A DNA stretch of 64,000 nt from Chaetorhynchus papuensis (Eukaryota > Chordata > Aves > Passeriformes > Rhipiduridae), in NCBI GenBank assembly GCA_013396525.1, contig VWYX01001138.1, positions 100,165 to 164,164 of the forward strand, in the 5' to 3' direction. Numbering within the stretch: the stretch's first letter is position 1; each line of letters begins with the position of its first letter. The notes under the pieces were generated by a model. It was given only the letters and a program-made list of their open reading frames with translations, made no database searches and was not told the DNA's origin. The position numbers and the translations under genes were made by a program. Shown piece after piece: positions 13,301 through 23,700 of this stretch.

Positions 13301-13888
13301 GGACCCCGGAGAGACCCCCTAGGACACCCCAGCCGCTGGGCAAGCAACGCCGGGTCCTCGGGCAGTGCCCGCCGGTGTCCGCGCCCCTCTCATGGCTCCC
13401 ACAGTGCGGCGACGGGGGCGAGGGCAGCCGGAGCCGGTTGTGCTCGAGGAGCGGCGTGCCCCGGCCGGCAGGGACGGAAGGGACAGCGGGGACCCGCCGC
13501 TCTCGCGTCCCCGGAGGACTTCGGCCGAGATTTCCCCAGAGGGAAGAGCTGCGGGCTCTCTCTGGGCCAGGCATGGAGGGGTCCCGTCGCCGACCCGAGA
13601 CACCTCCGTCCAGCCTCCTCCCCGGTCCAGCCCCGGCAGCGCCCGCCTCTGCCGCAGCCCCGGCAGCCGGCGGGATCGGGCTCTCGCCCGTCGTGGGCGG
13701 AGGACGGCCCCAGATCCCGGCTCTTCCCCGTCCCGGTCCCGCTCTCGTCCCCACTCACTGCCCGGCCGCTCCCTCCAGCGCGTTCCCTCCACGCCGCCGC
13801 CGCCGTCGATGCGCAGGAAGAAGCGGGTGGCGGAGAAGAGCCGCCGCCAGCGCACGTCGCCCTCCAGATGCCCGTAGCTGCGGGGGGG
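10391..13888 (-). CDS. FGF22: FGF22, fibroblast growth factor 22 (N-terminus missing)
   Basis: Minus-strand exons: 13759-13888 (5' end open), 10820-10923 and 10391-10585. All junctions have consensus splice sites and matching phases. Readable protein runs from a PRSYGHLEGDVRW segment through the beta-trefoil core (FFLRIDGG; IRSVRVGVVAI; YLAMNKRGRLYGS) to the C-terminus THFLPMLVS and a stop at 10391-10393. The ERIEENGYNTYASLRW segment is typical of the FGF7/FGF10/FGF22 subfamily. FGF22 is a secreted ligand of FGFR2b/FGFR1b known as a presynaptic organiser in the brain. The signal peptide and start codon are not visible: upstream sequence in the same frame is degenerate GC repeat and then the gap at 14011-14197. 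Position between RNF126 and POLRMT supports FGF22 over FGF10. Confidence 0.93.
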
Positions 13889-13910
13889 CCGCCGGCCGGT
13901 CCCGGTGGCA

Positions 13911-14010
13911 CTGCCCGGGGCCGGACTCGCTGCCCGGCTCCTGTGTCCCTGTCCGGTCCCGGTGTCGCTGCCCGGTGTCACTGTCCGGTCACTGCCCGGC
14001 CCCGGCCCCG
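13911..14010. repeat. Degenerate GC-rich short tandem repeat at gap edge
   Basis: Repeated variants of CTGCCCGG, CTGTCCGGT and CCCGGTGTC fill the last 100 bases before the assembly gap. The stretch has no stop in the FGF22 frame but does not look like a signal peptide. It may be a true minisatellite in the 5' part of FGF22 or an assembly artefact. Confidence 0.6.
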
Positions 14011-14197
14011 NNNNNNNNNNNNNNNNNNNNNNNNNNNNNNNNNNNNNNNNNNNNNNNNNNNNNNNNNNNNNNNNNNNNNNNNNNNNNNNNNNNNNNNNNN
14101 NNNNNNNNNNNNNNNNNNNNNNNNNNNNNNNNNNNNNNNNNNNNNNNNNNNNNNNNNNNNNNNNNNNNNNNNNNNNNNNNNNNNNNNNNNNNNNNNN
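14011..14197. other. Assembly gap (187 N)
   Basis: A run of N. It probably holds the FGF22 start codon and signal peptide, and part of the shared FGF22/POLRMT promoter region. Confidence 0.99.
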
Positions 14198-14581
14198 GCT
14201 GGGGCGGTGCCTCCCATTCATAAATCGGCGCCCCGACGGCTGTCCCGGGTCACCGGCCGCGGTCACTCGCCTACGCCCGCGCGCCGTCCGGTTGGGGACC
14301 GCACACTCCGGTATCCGCCGTCCGCCGCGACGGGCGGGCAAGGGACGAGCGCCGCGGGCACAGAGTGTGGGGAGAGGTGGAGGGCGCGGAGTTGCTGTGA
14401 CTCAGGACCCGGGGATGGTGGTGTCCGTCTGCGGCCCGACCTGAGACGCGCCGAGCTCGGGCCGGAGAGGCACGGGCTAGCCGGGCTCCGCCGTGTTCCC
14501 CGGGCTCCGCCACCTCCCGGCCCCTCCGCCGTGTCCCGGGATCCGCGCTCGTCCCGACCCACCCCGTCGGGGCCGCCACGG

Positions 14582-14634
14582 CCGCCAGGGGGCGCGGGGG
14601 GCTCTGCCGCGCTGCACTATGGGAGCTGTAGTCC
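14582..14634 (+). promoter_or_regulatory. POLRMT: POLRMT promoter: CTCF-like site and ZNF143/SBS-type motif
   Basis: CCGCCAGGGGGCG at 14582-14594 matches the CTCF core with one mismatch. At 14613-14634 a CACTATGGGAGCTGTAGT-type element matches the ZNF143/SBS promoter motif (ACTACANNTCCCA on the other strand). It ends about 78 bp before the POLRMT start codon, a usual place for this motif in housekeeping and mitochondrial genes. FGF22 lies head-to-head with POLRMT, so the CTCF-like site sits between two divergent promoters. Binding is inferred from motif match. Confidence 0.55.
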
Positions 14635-14711
14635 GGCGCGGGGGGACTCGCGCTCCCGGCGTGCCGCGCGCTGGCGCGTGCGCGGTGACGCGCGGCGCGC
14701 GTGGCCCGGGG

Positions 14712-17700
14712 ATGTCGCTGCTGCGGCTGCGGGCGGTGCTGAGGGGCCCGGGCGGGCTGAGGGGGCCCGGTGAGCGGGAACGGGGGGACACGGAGGGGCC
14801 GGCGGCACATGGAGGCACCAGGGGGGCGTGGAGGGAGCGGCGGGGACACGAGGAGACCAGGACACGCCCCGAGTGTGGGGACGGAGCTGGCCCGGGACGT
14901 CCCACGATTCTGAGCATTCTCTGGGACACACCTGGAGGCTGGAAGGGTCTTTTTGCGTCGTGAGCACCCCAGGGATGGAGTCGGGGCTGTGGGAGTGCTG
15001 GGATATGTTGTTACTTTCCAAAGACTGCCAGGGGGGCTCTGGGTCTCGTCCCAGCTCTGGGATAGCGCCTGCCTGCTCTGGGGGTGTTGGGGTGCTGGCA
15101 CCCCGTTCACAGCGCTGGGGTTTGTGGTGTCCCTGGGGTCATGTTGTTTCTGAGCCTCTGGATCCAGTGGGCGAGCTGTGTCCCTGTCCCTCCTGTGCTG
15201 CTGCTGGAGCAGCTGAGCTGAGAAACGTCCCTCGCTCGCTCTGTCCACTCTGTGTCCAGCTGGGGCCGTGGGGCAGAGTTGGGGTCAGGAAGTGCTCGAG
15301 GGAGTGAAGCTTTCTCTAATCCCCACATCTTTGCGTTCTTCCATGGCAGGGATCCCGTGGAGAATCTTCAGGAGCTACTCCTCTGCCAGCACCAAGGAGA
15401 AGGCAAACAGAAATGGCACTTGTGAGAGGACAGAGCTGCTGGAAGGTCAGTGCTGGGAGAGCTGCAATGAGTAAACAGCAGTCAGACCAGCCTGAGCTGT
15501 TGCTTTTTCCCTGTCAGTGACACTGCTGGGTTCCTGGGATGCTGGGGTGGGCCCCAGCTTGCAGGTAGATCTCACAGAGACAATGGTTGGTATCTGTGTC
15601 TGGGAGCAGGGCTGGCCAAGGAGGGATGAAGTTCTTGTGTGAACCCTTTTTTCTGAGCATGATCCTGGTACTTCCAGAGTGAGGACAGGACAGAGCCTTC
15701 TGCTGTGCCTTGTCTCCCTCACATCTCTCTGTTTCCCACTAGTGCTCAAAGCTCGAGCAAAGCAGCTCCAAGGCAGTAACATCCCGGAGGTGACGGTCAA
15801 CAAAGTGGAACTGGCCCCACTGGACAATGACAAATACCAGGAGGCTGTGGCCCCGGGCCCCAAGGAGAAGCAGCCCATTCCCAGAGCACGGAATGATGGC
15901 CTGGCCCGCTCCAGCACCTGGGCCAAAAAGTTGCAGAAGGAGATGTACATCCAGCAGCTGAAGGTGAAGCAAGAATTGCCCAGTGCTGCCTCCCAGCTGA
16001 CTCTGAAAGGCCAGGCCAAGCTAGAGGTTGAGGCAGAGGCCAAAGCCAAACCCAAAGCAAAAACCATGAAGAGCCCAAAGATCCCAAAGTCGAAAGCAGC
16101 CGCTGCCTGGAGCCAGAGCTCCGGTGGCCCCCACGGCAAGCCCAGGGCAGTGGAAGTGAAGGAAGGTGGGCAGCTGAAGAGGCCTCAGAGGATGCCAAGG
16201 GACAAGAGTAACCAACAGGTCCTGCAGCAGACCATCCAGTCCAACCTGGAGTGCTTCCTGTTCCTGCAGCGGCCGGAGGAGGCCGAGCACTACCTCCTGC
16301 TGTGCCACAGCTCTCCGGTGAAGAGGAAGGTGCTGGACATTGGTGCCTACAACATCGTGATGCGCAGCTGGGCCAGGAAGGTACCGAGCCGTGGGTGCTC
16401 CAGGTGGGAGAGGGGCTGGCTCGTGAGGAAGAGCCTCCAGCTGGTTTTATCTGTGGTCACACCACTGTTCTTTCTGCTACCACAAGTTCAGGGAATCAGT
16501 TAGGAATCAAGGTATATGATGATCTAACTAGAGAAGAGTGGTCAATTGATGCATCCCTGACTGGAGGGAGCACCCAAAAATGGAGAAAAGATGAATGGCC
16601 ACCTTCAGCAAGTGTTCAAGCAGTGCTTCTGCCAAGGGGGACGGAGCTGGCATGGATCTGTGTGAGGTGGCTTTGAGGGGAAGAAGGGAATGGGGAAAGG
16701 GCAGGGCAGGCGTGACTAAATCTGAACGAGAGCAGAGGGGTGTGGAGCTGTGATTTTGGGGCCGCTGGTGTCAGTGTCCACAGCCTCCTTCCCTTGTCAT
16801 CTGCAGGGCTGCTTGAATCGCATCGACCGATTGTTTTCCATGCTGGAGCCCGCCGGCCTCCGGCCCAACTTGGACTCTTACGCGGTGGCCCTGGAGTGCA
16901 TGGGCCGGAACCAGTCGCCCCCCAAAGCCATCTTGAGGTAACGCCTGCCTCGGGTGCTGCTGAGCCTTGGGGGCAGCAGCTCCACATCCTGTGCTTGGAG
17001 AACTGGGAGATGCAGCAGGTTGGGGTCAGGAAGAGCTGCCCCTGCTGTGTGCCCACCTGGATGCTCTGACCCACTTCTCATGGCCCGATTTTGGGGTGGA
17101 CAGAGCTCCCACGGCACCCTCCATGCCACCCCCAGCTGCTGGGGAGTTTGTCTGAGATCTTGCATGGAGAGGAGATGTGGGAGGTGAGAGCAGGCACTGC
17201 TCCCCCAGAGTTGGGCTGGGAGAGCCCCTCTCCAGTCAGGGACTCCTTGGTTCCTCACCCATCACAGGTGTCTCGCTCCTCTGGGTTCTCCATTGCTGCC
17301 TGCTGGGAATGGCTTGGCTCCTCTGTTTGTTTTTGTGGCATTTCTGTGGAGTTTGCCCTTTTTGGCGGGCTCAGTCACAAAGCCGATTCCTGCAGGGCTC
17401 TTCAGAGGAGCGTGGTCAGGAGATTCAGGTGGATTTCATGGAGCATAATGGACAGGAAAGTGTCAGTGCCAAAGCGGGGAGCTGAAGGAGCCCTGTAAGT
17501 TCCCACAGGCTGGGCCTAGGGGCCGTGCCTGGGGCTGGAGGCACAGCCAGCTCCTCTCCAGAGGATGGAGAAAGCTTCTGAAGCACTAGTGCTGAACCTT
17601 AGGGATGTACCACTGGCCTCTCTATCCTTTGGCTGGTAACAAATTCTAGATGCCTTCAAGGGAATTCAGTCAGCTGACTCCGAGGGGGTTGGCAGTGACT

Positions 17701-20700
17701 GTCGTGGATGGTGTGGGAGCTGTGTCAGTGCAGCACAGGCTGTGGGGCTGCCTGTGGGCAGCTCGGTCCCGCAGTGGCCGGAGCTCAGCCTCTCTGCCCA
17801 GGCAGCTCCGCAGCGGTGCGGGCAGAGGGATGGACACCTGATCCCTGTAACCTGAGGCGGGTGACCTTGTGGGACGGGCTGTGCTGAGGCAGCTCCTGCT
17901 CCAGCAGCTTCTGTACAACATGCTCAGGCCCTTGGGAAAGATCGAGCCTGTCCTGTCTGCCTCTCCTCAGATACCTGCAGCAGCTGAACAGAGATGGCTT
18001 CCATGTGGATGAGCTCTTCCAAAAGTGCCTGTTTGAGTCAGATGAGAAGGAGATGGTGCTGTGGGCCATTAGGACTGTCCAGCCCAACTACCAGCTGCCT
18101 CCTCCACCCAGCCCCCAGATCTGCAAGTCTTCTCTGCTCCAGGACTTCTATTCCAGAGTAAGCCATGGCGCTCAGGGAGGTGTTGAAGCTGGCCAGGTGG
18201 TGTTCACAGGTGTTCTCAGGTACAGCCCAGGGGAGGGCTAAAGGGGAAGAACCTTTTGGCCTGATCTCTGCTCAATATTCCCCACAAATCATCAAAGGAA
18301 TGATGTTACCAACAGCCTTACAGAGGAACAGTAAAGCAGAGGGCTGCAGGGGGCTGGAGATGGCCTCCATGGACTGGAGGGAGTGCTTGGGGTGGTGCTT
18401 GGCCATAACACAGGAACAGAGCAGCCTCTGGAGTTTGCCTACCAGAGAGCTTTGGACCCAGAGGTCCCAGCAAGATGCTTTCAGCCCAGACTTGTACCAC
18501 AAGCCTCTTGCAGGGAAGCTGGGAGATTGAGCACAGCTTCTCTTCCTCCCACTTCTGGTACTGACTGCCTCTCTCCCATTGCAGGAGACGATGGTGTCGT
18601 ACCCCAAGCTGGATTTCTCCGTGAAGGAGTTGCAGGAGCGCTTCCAGCAGCAGCTGGAGATGGAGCTGAAGAACACCATAACCATCGACTCCGTGGAGGC
18701 AGCCAAGCCCCTGACCCCGCAGGCTATCAAAGCGGTAAAAGCTCAGGGGTCTGGGGGGCCATTGCTGCCCTCAGGACCTGTGGGTGAGAGGTGGGGGGTC
18801 CATGAGCTAAAGAGGGGGCAGCTCATGCTGACCAGCTCTCTTCCTTCCTTTTCTATGCAGCGTGAGCTGCTGGGCACCCTCCGCTCCCAGTGGCACAATG
18901 CCATCCTCCAGGCCCTGCAGAAATCCAAGCGCAGCATGGCCAGGCCCAAGAGGCTGTCCAAGTACAGCGTCCTCTACCCCTACCTGTGCCTGCTGCCGGA
19001 TGAGGAGTATGTGGACATCATGCTGCAGGTAAGAGCCTACCCTGCCCTCACAGGAGTGGGGCTGGACCATCAACCATGGGACTGTCACAGAGCACTAATG
19101 TCCCACTTGAGCCAGCAGGATTGGAGCTTTCTGAGAGTTTTACCAGGTTATTAGGTGCAGGCTGTGTGCTCTCTCTGCAGAGCAGCCAGAGAAATCCTGC
19201 TCCGTCCTGGTTGTGTTTCCTTTCTCACCATCTGTTCAGCATCATGGAAATCAGCATCTTCCTGTGCTCCCTGCACAGCAGTTTTAACTCCCGCTTTGTC
19301 TCTCTGCTGTGTCTCTCTGTTCCTCCTTCCTAAGACCCTCTTTGCCTTCCCCTTTCCCAGATCCTCAATGATCTGTCTCCACAAGGTGAGTCCCTGGCAG
19401 TCCTGGCCAGGGAGCTGGGCTCCAAGGTCTACGACAGGTACATCATCCAGAGGAAGCTGCGCAGCTGCCAGCTGGAGAAGGTGCAGGAGATCTATGAGAA
19501 CTACATCCAGCTGCTGGCAAAGGACAGCCAGGTAGGAGCCCTTGGAGCCAGGTGTCCCATGCAGGAAAGCTCTGGGCTTTGCAGGGCAGGAGGGGACAAG
19601 ACGGGAGAAAGGGGCCGAGGCCACTGCCTTGGGCACCTCAAGGACCGGGTGAGCAGGTTGTTCCCAGAGCTGAGTGCATGTGGGGGCAGGCAGGTTTGCA
19701 GTCTGGGCAGGAGGGGCAGGATGCTGTGGGAACAGGGTATCAGCACTGGGATGTGGCAAGAGGAAGGACTTTGCAGTGCCACTGTTCCCATTCTCACTGT
19801 TGGGCTCACCCCAGCCTCCCCAGCCCTCCTTCCCCAAACACCCCTGTCAGGGAGAACCTCATGGGGACACAAAGATAGGAGAGTCCTTCTCTGAGCCACA
19901 TCCCAGGTAGATAGATCCCATCCAGCAAACCCCCTGGGAGCAGCATGGCTGGCCTCTCCAGCTGACCCCATTTTCTCCTTCCACCTCCCAGCCTAAGCAG
20001 TACTTGCCACGGGAATACTGGGAGAAGCTGGTGGCAGAAGCAGGCTTTGGGCCCTCCCTTACCTTGAAGAACTGCAGCTGGCCGTGCGTGCTCCTCATGC
20101 GCCTGGGCATGCACTTGCTGGAGCTCCTGGTGAAAGCGGTCAAGATGCCCAAGAACATCCTCAGTCGTCGCCTGGAGTCCAAGCCTATCCCTGTCCTCTA
20201 CCACATCTACTCCTTCTATAGCACCTGGCAGGTGAGCCTCATCCTGGGGGCTCTGGGGCTGTGCAGGATACCCCTTCCTCAAAATCAGACCCTTGCAAGG
20301 CCCTTTTCTGTCCTTGCTGCCATTCCTGCTGAGGGATGCTTTGAGGAGCCCTTGGTTCTGTGTGGGTGCTCTCCTTACTTGGCATGATCCTTATGGAATG
20401 ACTGACTGCAGGTTCTTCCACACTCCAGCCCTAATCCTCTACTGCTGATTCTCCTCTCCAGGTCGGGCTGATAAAGCCCCATCCCATCTTCTCCCAGCTT
20501 GTGGCGAACGCTGCAGAGACCACGCTGACCTTCAACTCCTCTGCCATGCCCATGCTGTGCCCCCCACTGCCCTGGACCTCCCCCCATTTCGGCGCCTTTG
20601 TCCTCAACGACACCAAGCTGATGCGCTTCATGGATGAGACCATCCACCACCAGCTGCTCCTGGAGCAGTGTCCCCTCGTGAACCTCCACCCCGTGCTGGA

Positions 20701-23700
20701 TGCCCTGAACCAGCTGGGCAACTGCGCCTGGAAGATCAACCAGCCGGTGCTGGATATTATCATCTCCATCTTCAACGACAAAGGGGACGAGAAGCTGGAC
20801 ATCCCGCCGCCCCTCTCTGAGGCTCCCAAGCCTCCCACTGCTCCTGGCCATTCCTCAACCTGGAGCAAGTCCCTCAAGCACGAGCTGTTCCTGTGCAAGA
20901 AGAAGACTGCAGAGATGCACAGCCTGCGGATGGACGCGCTCTACAAGCTCTCCATCGCCAACTACGTCAGGGACAAGGTGTTCTGGTTCCCTCACAACAT
21001 GGACTTCCGTGGCAGGACTTACCCGTGCCCGCCCTATTTCAACCACCTGGGGAACGATGTCACCCGGGCCATCCTGCTGTTTGCAGAGGGGAGGCCGCTG
21101 GGGCCCAGGGGACTTGACTGGCTGAAGATCCACCTCATCAACCTGACGGGGCTGAAGAAGAAGAACGCCTTGCAGGAGCGGTTGGAGTATGCCAATGAAA
21201 TCATGGAGGACATCCTGGACTCGGCTGACCACCCGCTCACGGTACGTGGGAGCTTCTAGGAAGTGAAATAAAAGGGAAATCACAATTGATATTGAAACAA
21301 AAACATTTTGAAAGATACGCTTTTTAGAGGTAAAAAGGAAACAAAGCAATGCAGAGATTCCTAAATAACACATTCCTGTCTGAAAATATGGTGAAATACT
21401 AGGGAAGTGGAGGCATGGTGGGAGGAGGTGCTGTGCCCAGCGTATCCCAGGTGCTCAGGGGCTCCTCCTGTGATTTGAAGGGCACAGGAGCACTGCCTGC
21501 TCCTACCAGCCTATGCTTTCTCATTCCCAGGGCAGGAAGTGGTGGATGGATACCGATGAGCCCTGGCAAACCTTGGCATGCTGTATGGAAATCGCCAAAG
21601 CCTCGAGATCCCCTGATCCGGCAGCCTACATCTCTCACTTCCCGGTTCACCAGGTGGGAGCCTGGCAGATCCGCGCAGCCTGCGTGAGGCTCAGCAGGGC
21701 AGGAAAGGAGCATCCAGGTCTCCAGCACTGCAATCCCTGTTTCACATGGCTGGGTTTTCTTAGGAACGGGAACACAGTGTTGGGCATCTTGGCATAAGAA
21801 CTCCGGTGATTTGCTGCTGCCTGCAGCCATCCATGAGCCAGTACAGCCAAGGGCTGCCTCGCTTCCCTTGGCTCGAGCAGAGCCCAGCTGGGAGATTGCT
21901 GGCAGCTGCCACAGGGTGAAAGCCAGGCCAGCCTCACCTTCTGCAGCCACAGGATCAGGACTGGAAGTCGGCCCAGCGTGGCAACACCTGGCTGTCTGGA
22001 GTGCTCGGAGCTGTGCTTTGGGGGCCTTTGCTCCACTCCTGCTCCAAGGCTGAAGCCAAGCAGCTCTGCAGGAGCCAATATGGGAGGTCTGAAACACTGA
22101 GGAAGGGCAGGGGGGCTGAGGTGGTTTTACCCCATGTTCAGTGGCCTGTCACCTTGTGCCCTGTCCCTGCTCAGGGGCTGCTCAGCTCCCTGAAGGCACC
22201 TGTCCTCCCTGGCTGTAGGGGGACGTGGCTGATAGTGGCCATGGGTGAGGGTTCTCCTTTCTCTTACGAGATCAAGTGGCCGTGACTGAGTGGGGAGGGC
22301 AGCAGTTGTTCTGCCAGTAGCGATGGTCTGGAATATGCATGAGACAGTCAGGACTGATATTTTGATGACAACAAAAGATCAAGAGAGCAGCTGGGGGGGT
22401 GTGGAGGGTGCAGCTAATGAAATATCAGCAAGGACTTCTTCTGGAGGGTACCCGAGTCTTGTTCTGCCTGAGTCGTCAGCGCTCAATTAATGGAGCTGTC
22501 AGGTCCTGGTGCTGCCTTTCCGCACTGCAGGGATTGGGGAGAGGGTGCAGGAGAAAGGGGGCCCTGTCTGAGGAACCTGACAGTCCTGGGGTATCTGTGG
22601 CTCCCTGTGAGCAGGGAGAGCCTGAGCACAGGGGGCCAGGAAAGGCAGCACATCTGGGACAAACATTGCTGCCAGTGCGGTCTGGGGAGCACCAGGATCT
22701 TCATGCACCACCATTCAGGTCCTGCCTGTCTCACCCAAGCTGCTCTTGGTTCCAGGAGGGCTGCAAGGGCAGCTGCTGTGGCAGACACTCACTGTGCCTC
22801 TGATGCAGCTTTGGGAAGTCTGGGTGGGAGCTGGTTTCTGTCAGAGGGATGTTTTCATCCGCTGGCAGTGCAGCTGGCTGGAGCTGCAGAGCCATCTGGG
22901 ACTTCCTGAGGGATCTTTGGCTTGGCCTGTCTTTTCCATCCTCTGATCCCACTGCTGAGGTTGTTTTGACTGCTGGCTCTTGGGGCTGCTTTTAGCATCC
23001 CAGACATATTCAGTGTTTCCCCAGTTTTCTGGTTTTCAGTGTTTCCACAGAGCTCTGATGTCTTTGGAAACCCACAGAGGCGGTGATGTGAGGTTTCTGA
23101 TTTTAAACCTCACAGGTGACAGTAGTTAGGGATGGATGCAGGCAGGAAACCTGGCTAGAAGGAAAATGGTCACTGCTGGGAGATGATCACTGCTCTGAAG
23201 AGAAGGGGGAATAGTGACCACCAGAGCCCAGGGTACCTGTGCATGGGGAGGGGGTGGATGAGCAGGGCTCTGTCCACACACTAATCCTTGTTTCCCCCGT
23301 GCTCTTCCTGCAGGATGGCTCCTGCAATGGGCTGCAGCACTATGCAGCGCTTGGCCGGGACCTCAGCGGTGCTGCCTCCGTCAACCTGGTGCCCTGTGGG
23401 CTCCCTCAGGATGTCTACAGTGCAGTGGCCCAGCAGGTGAGTCACAGTGGGGACATACAGGATCCTTTTGTACATGTCTCCTCCTCTGGGTGTGCACAGG
23501 GTGACTCCCCTTCCCAAGGAGAAAGGTGGGGATGAGTGTGCAGACGGCTGGGGAGGCATGAGCTGGTCAGACAGGGACTCTCTGTCCCTGAGTGGGATCT
23601 GACTGGAGATCTGTACTCGCAGAGGTGCCTGTGAGAAACCCCCTGGGATTTCTGCTGTTCTCACTTCTCCTGAAGTCTGGGAGAACTAGGCTGGAGAGGT

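Noticed and set aside
13874..13885. CCCCGCAG as a splice acceptor inside FGF22 exon 1
   Set aside because: It looks like an acceptor, but the encoded PRSY before it matches known FGF22, so the exon continues upstream.
14493..14711. Upstream in-frame extension of POLRMT
   Set aside because: The frame is open, but it spans the CTCF-like and ZNF143-type promoter motifs and lacks similarity. The presequence-like start at 14712 is preferred.
13124..14773. 549-codon plus-strand open frame across the first gap
   Set aside because: It runs through N bases and is antisense to FGF22 exon 1. It is an artefact of GC-rich sequence.
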